Origin: Azorinus chamasolen | Lineage: Eukaryota; Mollusca; Bivalvia; Cardiida; Solecurtidae | Direction: 5' to 3' | Assembly (NCBI GenBank): GCA_963576725.1 | Contig: OY755241.1 | Span: 80,263,153 to 80,327,152, forward strand | Length of the DNA stretch: 64,000 nucleotides | Part shown: one piece after another, positions 40,591-49,597 of the stretch | Numbering within the stretch: the stretch's first letter is position 1 | Layout: each line of letters starts with the position of its first letter | Program-made: the position numbers and the translations under genes | Notes under the pieces: generated by a model | Told to the model about the DNA's origin: nothing | What the model saw: only the letters and a program-made list of their open reading frames with translations | Database searches by the model: none

Positions 40591-40644
40591 TTGAGTACTG
40601 TTACAGGATGTTTATGATGGTGAACATTTAATTTACTTTATATT

Positions 40645-40862
40645 TTCCCCTCATAGACTATTTTAGACCCAGGCTCTTTGGATAAATCTTCAGAAAAGGA
40701 GCATGTATTGGAGAAAAGGAAAAAATAAAATTGTGTAGTTTTGAAACCAATGTGATAAATAGAGCATAAATTTTGCTCCATAGGAGCAAATTATTGCAAT
40801 GGTTTCAAAAGGTGACTTTTACAGAGGCGTCAAAAAGTGTCATTATGAGGGGATGGATTAAT
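40645..40862 (-). mobile_element. PB-C MITE, reversed
   Basis: TTCCCCTCATAGACTATTTT to GAGGGGATGGATTAA; hairpin right arm partly deleted. It ends about 117 bp before exon 8d. Confidence 0.8.
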
Positions 40863-40978
40863 AAAATAGAATTAATGCAATAGAAGTCTGTTTACAGTAT
40901 ATTCTTGTTTGAAACTTGACATGCTAACAGGTGTGACTTTTTAGTTTGATTTTTGTAGCTTTCTGACTTTTGTTGCAG

Positions 40979-41142
40979 CTTTTTTTATTGGTTTCATCGG
41001 TAGTACGTGTAACCGTGAAAATGATCCCTGTGTCTTTCAAAACCCCGCAGAAGCAATGCTAGGTGTCTTCACTATGTCTGTCGGAGATTTTGAAGATATT
41101 GTTGCAATTTTCCCTACCTCAAGATATCCAACTATGATATCA
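40979..41142 (+). CDS. TRPV exon 8d: pore loop, divergent version 4
   Basis: The exon is 164 nt, phase 1 to 0, 18 nt longer than 8a-8c but frame-compatible. It reads FFIGFIGSTCNRENDPCVFQ, NPAEAM, then LGVFTMSVGDFEDIVAIF and PTSRYPTMIS. NPAEA and the position of the pore helix align with 8b and 8c. The filter is G-D-F-E-D rather than G-E-F-G-D, the FYDSF tail is lost, and the turret gains two cysteines in an acidic loop. The acceptor is TTTTGTTGCAG and the donor a consensus GTAAGT. It may be the older or more specialised version; the lineage is inference. Confidence 0.9.
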
Positions 41143-41272
41143 GTAAGTTTGTTGTTCTGGTAGTATGGGTTTTTGTTTATATATATATATTTATGCATGT
41201 TACCAGTATCTTATTGTTTGTGTTAGGTAGAACCTGGCCTAAGTGGCCATTCATTTGTTGAACAGAAGAGTC

Positions 41273-41525
41273 TTAACCCAAATTTCCTTCATGAATATTC
41301 ATGTAAGAAATAATGATGTCATGAACATTAAATAGATTACTTTGTTATAATAGCACAATGACAGGGGAATTTTTGGTTGTGGCCGAAACTGTAGAATCAT
41401 ATGTACATTATATCATAAGCAAACAGAACAGACCCTGATCAGACGGCTCCTATAGGAGCCATTTGATCTGGGTCTACTCTGTTTGCAAAGGTGTGGAAAG
41501 GCATATTTATGGAGTAAAGAGTTAA
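41273..41525 (-). mobile_element. PB-B MITE, reversed, complete
   Basis: TTAACCCAAATTTCCTTCAT to GGAGTAAAGAGTTAA; hairpin 41419-41488 apex GGCTCCTATAGGAGCC. Confidence 0.88.
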
Positions 41526-41848
41526 CCCTTTACTCCATAAATACACCTTTCTATGCCTTGACTAACTGAGTAGACCAGGATCAGATGGCTCCTTAGTAGC
41601 AAGAGCCATTTGATCAGGGTCTGCACTGTTGGCTTATGGAAGTATATATAGATCCGTTTCTTCAATGGTCAAAGCTTCCTGTGTTCATTTGCCTGTATAA
41701 CAAATCGAGGGCTTGGTACAAAACAATTGTAACTCCTTCACAAAGTGAAGGAGTTACAATAGTTTTGCACCAAGCTCTTGAAATATTCTAATCAAAATTC
41801 ATGATGTCATTATTTCTTGCATGAATATTCATGGAGTAAAGGCTTACA
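41522..41848 (+). mobile_element. PB-B MITE, host of an H element
   Basis: TTAACCCTTTACTCCATAAA, hairpin 41558-41635, H element, then AATTCATGATGTCATTATTT and GGAGTAAAGGCTTA. It shares its TTAA with the previous element. Confidence 0.87.
41706..41781. mobile_element. H-type palindrome nested in PB-B
   Basis: GAGGGCTTGGTACAAAACAA to TAGTTTTGCACCAAGCTCTT around TCCTTCACAAAGTGAAGGA. Confidence 0.88.
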
Positions 41849-41852
41849 TATC

Positions 41853-42255
41853 AGGTGATATCTTATATAGGAGCTAACTGCATTACTTTTGACCTACATT
41901 AAGCTACCACCTGCATTAGACGTCATTTTGATGGCCGCTTAAGAGACAGGATCTGCTGCATTGTATCCATAAACTCAGAACTCTAGACAAGAGAAATGTT
42001 GATTAAAATATTTTATATATTTCTGTCCTGTTGTTATATATTTGAATCTTCATTCTGAAGCAACTCTGATAGAACAACAAGTTGGGGTTTGGCAGAGAAA
42101 TAAGAGATGTGGAAAGAACTCTTGTCTGGATATCTGAATTGAGTGATGTACGAGGAAAAAATGCCATTGGATATTGCAAATCAAAGCAAATTTAGCATCT
42201 TATCAAGGTCTGCTCAGGAAGCAAGGAAAGTCTTGATGACTTGAATGTAATCATT
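41853..42255. other. intron stretch with a PG remnant
   Basis: A PG right-arm piece (GACCTACATTAAGCTACCAC) lies at 41890-41925; the rest is not recognised. Confidence 0.45.
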
Positions 42256-42257
42256 AA

Positions 42258-42832
42258 TTACCCTTTACTTCATGAACAGTAATGTAAGAAATAATGACAT
42301 CATTATTATGTCACAGTGTGTACGTTTATTATCACTTGTACGGCCTTGCTATACAAGCACGCTTTTATGGTGACATGGTAGAGTGCATGACTGCGAACCT
42401 GGTAACCCGGGTCTGAGCGGGTATGTTTCTTTATAAGGACACCGGGTTACATTTGGCACACAACAGTGGACTGTGACTGTATGAGCTCCGAGTTTGATTC
42501 CCAGTCGTTCTCATACCCAATTTGCTGGGGGAGTATGTCACGGTGTAGATTTATCATCACTTGTACGGCCTTGCTGTACAGGTGTGCTTTTATGGCAATG
42601 TGGTAGAGTGCATGACTGAAACTGGCGACCCATGTTCGATCCCGGGTCTATCTATGATAGCGTTTGAACACAGGATTGTTTAGCCATAATAGAAACTGTA
42701 GAATCCCAGATCTATATCATTCCAAAAGCAATCAGAGTATACTCTGATCAGAAGGCTTTTAAATGAGCCATCTAATCTGGGTCTACTCTGAATGTAAAGG
42801 TAATAAAAGGTGTATTGATGGAGTAAAGTGTT
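42258..42832 (-). mobile_element. PB-B MITE, reversed, with a large insertion
   Basis: TTAATTACCCTTTACTTCAT at the left; interrupted at about 42300-42658; then GAACACAGGATTGTTTAGCC, hairpin and GGAGTAAAGTGTTA. Confidence 0.7.
42300..42658 (+). repeat. tRNA-like repeat, 1.5 copies with period about 236 bp
   Basis: TTATCACTTGTACGGCCTTG and GGTAGAGTGCATGACTG occur twice. GTTCGATCCCGGGTC near 42633 resembles a tRNA B-box arm. Possibly a tRNA-derived SINE that duplicated. Confidence 0.6.
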
Positions 42833-42959
42833 ATCAAGAAAGAAATTGATACAACTGCAAGGTTTAGTGTTTTGGTCTGGTTGAAAATGCAGGAGTTATT
42901 GCCCTTTGTGTTTATATTCACCGGGTACCAAGACAGGCCTGATGGGTATTGGGTAACTT

Positions 42960-43230
42960 TCAGTACTAGTTTTCAGATGAACACTTTTTCACGTATTTGC
43001 AAACAGAGTAGACCCAGATCAGACGGCTCCTATAGGAGCCGTATGATCAGGGTCTGCTCTGTTTACTTATGGTATAATATAGATCTGATTATACAGTTTC
43101 TGCCTGAGCAAAAACATCCTGTGTATATAATTATGCCAGCATAACAATTCAGCTAATGAATATTCATGATGTCATTATTCCTTCCATTTATATCAAACAG
43201 GGAAAAGTGTCTTGATTGAGGAAAGGTTAA
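42960..43230 (+). mobile_element. PB-A/PB-B hybrid MITE
   Basis: ATGAACACTTTTTCACGTAT, hairpin 42999-43065 with apex GGCTCCTATAGGAGCC, PB-B tail and GAGGAAAGGTTAA. Confidence 0.75.
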
Positions 43231-43244
43231 TGGCCTCCCTGGCA

Positions 43245-43465
43245 TTAACCCATTCCCTCATAGGCTATTTTTAGACCCAACCTCTTTGAATAAATCTACC
43301 AAAAAGGAGCATGAACTATAGAAAAGGAGAATTGTGTTGTTTTGAAACCATTGTGATAAATAGAGCATTTGCTCCTATGGAGCAAATTCTCTATTTATCA
43401 CAATGGTTTCAAATTGTAACTTATTCAGAGGTGACAAAATGCGTCAATAGGAGAGAATGTGTTAA
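43245..43465 (-). mobile_element. PB-C MITE, reversed, complete
   Basis: TTAACCCATTCCCTCATAGG to GAGAGAATGTGTTAA. Confidence 0.88.
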
Positions 43466-43669
43466 CAGAATTTCTTAAGCAGCATATGGTCATAATTATC
43501 TGCATTATTTGCAATTTCCAAAGGCCATTTTTCTCTATGTGTAATAATGTACATATTATGCATGTTTTATGGAGAAATGGGCTTGTATTGATATGTGTAT
43601 CTGTTGTTAACCAGACATACTGTAAATGTGTATTGCAAAACTAGATAACTAGATGTTAAAAACAGTGTT

Positions 43670-44075
43670 AATGATTTCCTTCATACTTTTTTTCATACTT
43701 TTGCAAACAGAGTAGACCCAGGTCAAATAACATTTGCAAACTGTACAGCATCGGCATACTCGATCTTCCGATTCATGATCAAAGTCAACTTAGATTTATT
43801 TTTTATCATCATCATTTTAACATAATATATCATCTTATTGGGTCGAACTACACTACTGTAATATTTCAATATAACTGATTAAAAATTGCTTCTATGTAAT
43901 ATTTAAATATTTATATGGAAATCATTACTATTTCTCATTGTACCATATTTCTAAATATGTAATTTTTATGTATTAATATCTTGTAAATTGTATGCAATTT
44001 TAGATGCTAAATAAATCTATCTATCTATCTATCTACCAAGATCAGATGACTCCTGTAGGAGCCACCTGCACTGTT
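43670..44075 (+). mobile_element. PB-B fragment split by a retroposon-like insert
   Basis: The PB-B left arm GCAAACAGAGTAGACCCAGG stops at 43722 and resumes at 44038 with AAGATCAGATGACTCCTGTA. The insert ends AGATGCTAAATAAAT(CTAT)n, a tail typical of a non-LTR retroposon. Confidence 0.6.
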
Positions 44076-44284
44076 CTAATTATTAAATTTTATACATGTA
44101 TAGCGTTTTTATATCTTTATATTAATATATTTTCAGTTTTGACTTGTTCAGATTTCTTTTATTTCATAATGTGTGTGTCTTACAGCTAAATAACAGGATT
44201 GCTTCCTTATTAACATGTAGTGATTTTGTCTGCAGGAATTGTTGTCTGTTATGATTCAGAAGGTACAGCATCCTTGCATTTATT

Positions 44285-44400
44285 TTCACAATACTTGCTC
44301 AGGATGTGTTATGTTTTGGATCCTGCTCAGATACAAAGTTACTTTATATCTTATCTGGATCTAAACTGTTTATCACTCAATTATATAGCAGATGACAAAT
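44285..44400 (-). mobile_element. PB-D remnant
   Basis: TTTTGGATCCTGCTCAGATA opposite TATCTGGATCTAAACTGTTT. Confidence 0.5.
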
Positions 44401-44416
44401 TTTATAGATGAAACTT

Positions 44417-44644
44417 TAACCCATTTCCTCATATTGACGACTTCTGACGACTCTGTAAAAGTCACTTTGTGAAACCATTTTGATAAATAGAGCATTTGCT
44501 CCTATAGGAGCAAATTCTCTATTTATCACAATGGTTTCAAACTTCAAAATTCTAAAAAAAATTCCTTTTCTCTAGTTAATGCTCCTTTTCGGTAGATTTA
44601 TTCAGAGATTGTATCTAAAAATAGCCTCTGAGGTAATGGGTTAA
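44417..44644 (+). mobile_element. PB-C MITE, complete
   Basis: TTAACCCATTTCCTCATATT to GAGGTAATGGGTTAA; apex GCTCCTATAGGAGC. Confidence 0.9.
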
Positions 44645-44889
44645 ATCGTTAAAAAAGAAAATCTCCTTTTGAATTATGTAACAGATGATAAATTTTACAG
44701 ACGAAACTTTCTTAGCAGTCAAAAACTTAATAAAAATAATCAACAGAGACTATTAATTGACCATGTTTTAATCTTCCTCTGATTTAAAACAATAAAATTT
44801 AACACTTAACCCTTAACCTGCTGAATAATTAAAACTTGCTCCTCCCTTCTTTAAATTGAAATTTAATGTATCAAACTTAATTATTGAAG

Positions 44890-45470
44890 AAAATTATTTT
44901 TAGCTTGTCTGTGTTTCAAAGAAGAAAATACAAGCGGTTGTCATAAACTCCGGCGTCTGCGTTGTCATTATTACTAATTAAAACTGACTCCTCTCTTTTT
45001 GAATTATGATTAAACAAAAATTTGTATCAAACTTAGTCACTGAAATAAATCATTTTAAGCTTGTCTGTTTTTCCAAGAAAAAAATATGAGCTGTTGTCAT
45101 AACTCTGGCATTCAAATTGTCGTTGTCATCATTGTCATTGTCGTTAGGAAATTGTAATGTTTAACTGTTACTTCTTGACTATTCATGTAAATCTAATGAA
45201 ACCACAGGGGTCTGGACCGCTTCATGGAGGGGGGGGGGGGGGGGGGGGTCTATATGTACTATATAATAGCGTTATTATATAGTACATATAGACCCCCATG
45301 AAGCGGTCCAGACCCCTGTGAATGAAACTTCACACACTTGTTCACCATCACAAGGGCTATAATCTGACCAAGGGCGATAACTCTGTAAGAATTTATTTTA
45401 CAAAATTATCCCTCTTTATGGACTTAAAATGTCTTGAGATATGAATGTTGGCACTCACATGCAGTGCTCT
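44890..45470 (+). repeat. GTC-rich dispersed repeat, duplicated and interrupted
   Basis: TTAGCTTGTCTGTGTTTCAA and TTAAGCTTGTCTGTTTTTCC start two tandem partial copies; an hAT-type MITE interrupts at 45203. TGACCAAGGGCGATAACTCT is at 45367. Confidence 0.6.
45203..45320. mobile_element. hAT-type MITE with 8-bp target duplication and poly-G
   Basis: The foldback CACAGGGGTCTGGACCGCTT to its complement ends CCCCTGTG. AATGAAAC directly flanks both ends (45195-45202, 45321-45328). The left arm holds a run of 20 G where the right arm has five C. Confidence 0.88.
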
Positions 45471-45603
45471 TGTTAAAACAAACAGTGCAGACCCTGATCA
45501 GAGGATTCCCTCAGGATCTGGGTCTATACTGCTACTCTGATCATATATATATATACATGTACATGTACTCAGTTCCATCACTTAAAAGGGTTAATAAGCA
45601 TCT

Positions 45604-45812
45604 TACAGTAGAACCCCTCTAAAGGGACCACTTAATGAATAGCCATGACGGTTTTTATAAGCAGGTAGTTGCTTAATGCAGGACAAAAGTAATGCAAAAA
45701 GCTCCTATAGGAGCTTTCTGCATTACATTTGCCCTGCATTAAGCTACCACCTGCACATAGCACCCAGAATTATACCTGTTTTGGGTGGTCGCATTAGCAG
45801 GCTTTTACTGTA
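45604..45812. mobile_element. PG MITE, complete
   Basis: TACAGTAGAACCCCTCTAAA to AGCAGGCTTTTACTGTA; foldback GCTTAATGCAGGACAAAAGT around AGCTCCTATAGGAGCT. Confidence 0.9.
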
Positions 45813-45889
45813 CATGTATATCTGTATGACTGGTATGAAGATTATCTATGTTTTTGGAAGTAGATACGAGAGAATCTTATGTAAATGTC

Positions 45890-46438
45890 TTAACCCTTTA
45901 CTATAATTTTATATATACATGTACACCTTTTTATGCCTTTGCAAACACAGTAGACCCGGATCAGAAGGCTCCTGTTGGAGCCATCTGATCAGGGTATGCT
46001 CGGTTTGCTTATGACATAATATAGATCTTTCTGTCATGATGATAAAATTCTGTTGTTCTGAGTGTCATTATTAGCTAGTCTGTTTCAAATAAAAAGTCGA
46101 GCTATTATGATCACTGGGTTGAAGGCATTGTTGTCATCGTCGTTGTGCAAAAACTTTAATGTAGCTCATTACTTGAAAAGTGTAAAAGCTATCAACATGA
46201 AACTTCATAGGTTAGTAGATCTCATCAAGAGGAAGGCCCCTACATTAGAACCATAACTCTTGATTTCAAAATTTTGGAGTTATGACCCTTTATATTTTTC
46301 ACAAATGTTTAATTTTAGCCGGACAAGCACCAAATCAGACAAGCGTTGGCGCCGCACGCAGCTCTTGTTTGAATTCAGTTAACTGATATTCATGATGTCA
46401 CAATTTCTTGCATAAATATTCATGGAGTGAAGGGTTAA
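45890..46438 (+). mobile_element. PB-B MITE, host of a GTC-rich repeat
   Basis: TTAACCCTTTACTATAATTT, hairpin 45942-46008, insertion at about 46068-46375 (TAGCTAGTCTGTTTCAAATA to GCCGCACGCAGCTCTTG), then the PB-B tail and GGAGTGAAGGGTTAA. Confidence 0.78.
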
Positions 46439-46729
46439 TGAGAATCGTTTCTTGTAAGCATAAACTTCAGTGACATTTTTTGAACAAATCTGTCTTCATT
46501 TATAAAGAGTTAAAGAATAGTTGTTGTTGTTTTTTTTATATACAAGTATATACTTTTTGCCAGATGTCTAGATCTTTAAATTTTCTTAACAAAGAGCTGT
46601 TTTGTTTTAACCTGCAATATACCAACCTGTTTTAAATTTAGATTTAAAAAAGAAATGTTTTGTGTAATTCTGTTTTAAAACAATTCAAGTAGGATATAGA
46701 TTTCAGTATAGACATAATTAAAATTTAAA

Positions 46730-47221
46730 TTAACCCTTTCCCTGTTCTATGTTTGTTTCAAATTTCAATACCTACTGAATAATCATTGACAAAATAGCTA
46801 TGAAAAAATGTGGAAGGTGGACCATTATAGATAGTTTAGAAAGCAAAGAAACAGATCTGTCAAATTCTATTAGCAAACAGAGCAGACCCTGATCAGACGG
46901 CTCCAATAGGAGCCGTCTGATCTGGGTCTACTCTGTTTACAGATGCGTGAAAACACCTTTATATGAGGGAAAGGCCTTTCCCGCATCTATGTTTATTTCA
47001 AATTTCAGTACATACTGAATATTTATGGAAAAACTAGTTATAATAATTATGGAAGGTGGAACAATTTAGCCATATAAGAAAGTCAATAAACAGATCTTTC
47101 AGATTCCATTAGCAAAAACAAAGCAGACCCTGAGCAGAAAGCTCCTATAGGAGCCATCTGATCTGGGTCTACCCTGTTTGCAAATGCTTGAAAAACACAT
47201 TTATATGAGGGAAAGGGTTAA
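46730..47221 (-). mobile_element. head-to-tail PB-A dimer, reversed
   Basis: Two full reversed PB-A units are fused at GAGGGAAAGGCCTTTCCCGC (46966-46985) without a TTAA between them. The outer ends are TTAACCCTTTCCCTG and GAGGGAAAGGGTTAA. Confidence 0.88.
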
Positions 47222-47334
47222 AAACTGATGGTAATTTCCACTCTGATAATTAAACATTGAAAGAACATCACAAACATTATCTCATGAAATGGTTGTTGGC
47301 ATTACTATGAAGTGAAAAATTAATTTTCATTTTG

Positions 47335-47570
47335 ATGTGAAGGTAATACTTTTCCAGATAGACATCTTTTCAAGCCTGCGCGAACAGAGTAGACCAAGAT
47401 CAGATGGCTCCTGTAGGAGCCATCTGATCAGGGTCTGCTCTGTTTGCTTATGAAATGATATAGATCTGATTCTGCAGTTTTTGCCATGGCCAGTATTTTA
47501 TTTGTTCAAATATCATTGTAAAGTTTCATCTAATTAAAAGTCAAAATATTCATGAAGTAAAAGACTAAAC
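47335..47570 (+). mobile_element. PB-B MITE, diverged ends
   Basis: GAACAGAGTAGACCAAGATC hairpin with perfect apex ATGGCTCCTGTAGGAGCCAT; tail AATATTCATGAAGTAAA. Confidence 0.7.
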
Positions 47571-47684
47571 CTGTATTTAGTGGGTATGCAAGGGATGTTC
47601 AAAATGTGACAGTAGTAAATATTATACTAATCAGAGTACAGCCAAACTTATTGACATGACTCCAGTCCAATGTTATAAATCGTT

Positions 47685-47785
47685 TTGATTGAGTCCGAAG
47701 TTATTTTCAACCATCTTAATGGTCAATTAAATACTAGAGAATATATTCAGACTCAAACTTTAAAAAACAAGTCTTAAAATATTTT
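47685..47785. mobile_element. I-type remnant
   Basis: TTGATTGAGTCCGAAGTTAT opposite ATATTCAGACTCAAAC. Confidence 0.5.
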
Positions 47786-47794
47786 GTTAACATA

Positions 47795-47941
47795 TTCAGG
47801 TCAAATTTGAGAATCAGATCTAAACTATGTCATAGGCGAACAGAGCAGACCCTGATTAGACAGCTCTTACGGGAGCCGTCTGATCTGGGTCTGTCCTATT
47901 TGCAAATGTCTAAAATGACATCTCTGTGGCAAAAAGGGTTA
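47795..47941 (-). mobile_element. PB-B right half, reversed
   Basis: GTCATAGGCGAACAGAGCAG hairpin to GGCAAAAAGGGTTAA. Confidence 0.7.
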
Positions 47942-48019
47942 AACGGAGTTTTAAGTATTGTATTTGGATGTTACAGTAACTTGTTGCCTCACATTTTGTT
48001 ATGTACTGGACATTTACAG

Positions 48020-48136
48020 ATCATCTTTGTCATCTACATGATACTGGTCACCCTGCTGCTCGTGAACATGCTCATAGCCATGATGGGAAATACCTACCAG
48101 CTGATTGCGGAAACCCAGAAAGAGTGGTTCAGACAG
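48020..48136 (+). CDS. TRPV exon 9: S6 and start of TRP helix
   Basis: The exon is 117 nt, 39 codons, phase 0 to 0. It reads [18 protein letters not shown], the pore-lining S6, then [20 protein letters not shown] and Q. The [11 protein letters not shown] motif is the lower S6 gate of TRPV channels and ETQKEWFRQ begins the TRP helix, which lies along the membrane under the S4-S5 linker. The acceptor is ACATTTACAG and the donor GTTAGT. A PB-A element starts about 12 bp after the donor. It joins in frame to any of the four pore exons. Confidence 0.96.
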
Positions 48137-48147
48137 GTTAGTTTGAT

Positions 48148-48389
48148 CTTCCCTCATACAAACGTGTTTTCATGCATTTACAAACAGAGTAGACCCAGAT
48201 CAGACGGCTCCTAGAGGAGCCATCTGATCGGGGTCTACTCTGTTTGCTATTAGAATTTGATAGATCTGCTTCTTTACTTTCTAAATGTCTACAATGTTTC
48301 ACCTTCAAGAATTCTTTATAACTATTTTGTTAATGGATATTCAGTAGGTACTGAAAATTGGCCTAAATATAGAACAGGGAAAGGGTTAA
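48148..48389 (+). mobile_element. PB-A MITE, 12 bp after exon 9 donor
   Basis: TTCCCTCATACAAACGTGTT to ACAGGGAAAGGGTTAA; hairpin 48179-48248. Confidence 0.9.
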
Positions 48390-48708
48390 ACCTTTACTCA
48401 GTAAATATGCCTTTCTTGGCATTTGCAAACAGAGTAGACCCAGATCAGATATTCTGATTATTCTGATCAGGGTCTACATGTACTTGGTTTGCTTATGAAA
48501 TAGTATAGCGTCGGGTTGGTTCCAAAACGCCGTAACTGCAGCTGGTACAAGCTGCAGTTACGGCGTTTTGGAACCAACCCGATGATAGATTCTACTGTTT
48601 CTACCATGGCCAAATGTTCCTGTGGTCAAATGCCATTATAAACCTTAATCTAATTACTATTCATGATGTCATTATTTCTTAATGAATATTCATGGAGTAA
48701 AGGGTAAA
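48386..48708 (+). mobile_element. PB-B MITE, host of a 73-bp palindrome
   Basis: TTAAACCTTTACTCAGTAAA, damaged hairpin, foldback at 48511, PB-B tail and GGAGTAAAGGGTAAA. Confidence 0.82.
48511..48583. mobile_element. 73-bp perfect palindrome (single copy in window)
   Basis: TCGGGTTGGTTCCAAAACGC and exact complement; apex CAGCTGGTACAAGCTG. Likely the only copy here of another MITE family. Confidence 0.8.
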
Positions 48709-48766
48709 TTACTGTAAATATTCAGACACCCTATCTCCCCTCTCCATAACTTTGTAAAGCTATATA

Positions 48767-49100
48767 TACAAACTGTTGAACTTTGATATCTCGAACTCGG
48801 ATAACTCGAACTTTAGGGTTAACTCGAGCAAAATGTTCAGTCCTTTCAAAACTTACAATTATTCCAGAAAAGTTCTAAAACTTTTCACTACAAATATCTA
48901 GCAACACATGTGAAAGCTTAATACAGGTCTAAAGTAATGCTGAAAAGCTCCTACAGGAGCTTTTAGCATTACTTTAGACCTGTATTAAGCTGTAAACTTA
49001 AGAAATTGATTAGAATAGAAAGCTGATAACTCGAACTTTTGCTATCTTGCACTATTTCAATAGTCCCTTGAAGTTCGAGTTATTGAAGTTCATCTGTATA
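48767..49100. mobile_element. pogo-like element with central hairpin
   Basis: CTGTTGAACTTTGATATCTC at the left and GAAGTTCATCTGTA at the right. The central foldback 48918-48992 has apex AGCTCCTACAGGAGCT. Confidence 0.7.
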
Positions 49101-49246
49101 CAGTTGAACTTTCTTATCATAACTCGGATAACTCAAACTCTGGGATAACTCGAAATCAAAGTTCAGTTCTTCCAAAATTAACACTACATAATAGTTCTAA
49201 ACTGTTTCTCTACGCATAGTTTGAGAGATCAAAGTTCAGCTGTATT
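49098..49246. mobile_element. short pogo-like element
   Basis: TACAGTTGAACTTTCTTATC to AAAGTTCAGCTGTA. Confidence 0.65.
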
Positions 49247-49325
49247 TAAGCCCCATTTTGATAACTTCAAATTAGACTTTGCGTAGTATCAAATAGTGTA
49301 TACTGATCAAAGTGCTTCTTCAGTA

Positions 49326-49420
49326 TCCATGCTTATAAAACATTTTAGTAGAGTCTGAGTTTGTTCTCAAGCTTTTGATTGGTCAGATTTGAGCCAAAAG
49401 CTTTATATGCATGGACTAAG
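49326..49420. mobile_element. I-type palindrome inside PB-B-like core
   Basis: CCATGCTTATAAAACATTTT to AAAGCTTTATATGCATGG; the flanks CAAAGTGCTTCTTC and AGGAGCCATTTAATCTGGAT look like halves of a PB hairpin. Confidence 0.6.
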
Positions 49421-49597
49421 GAGCCATTTAATCTGGATCTGCATCATTTGTCTTAAGCTTTTCTTTCCAATTGCTTTGGGTACCTGTATTTTGTAGTGGA
49501 CTTGTTCAAATGCTTCGGGCAACTAGGGAAACCCCATTTAACCTGTCCAAATATACATTATGAGCTGATCTTATTTACATTTGTTGTTGTTTTCTGT

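Noticed and set aside
40605..40640. GGATGTTTATGATGGTGA after a CAG resembles the pore exon segment ATGTTTATGATGTCA
   Set aside because: The match is only about a dozen bases, with no frame and no donor; not a fifth pore exon.
42872..42965. Balanced-composition segment reading FVFIFTGYQDRPDGYW between exons 8d and 9
   Set aside because: No acceptor/donor pair with phase 0 to 0 and no similarity to TRPV; the frame runs into a PB hairpin.
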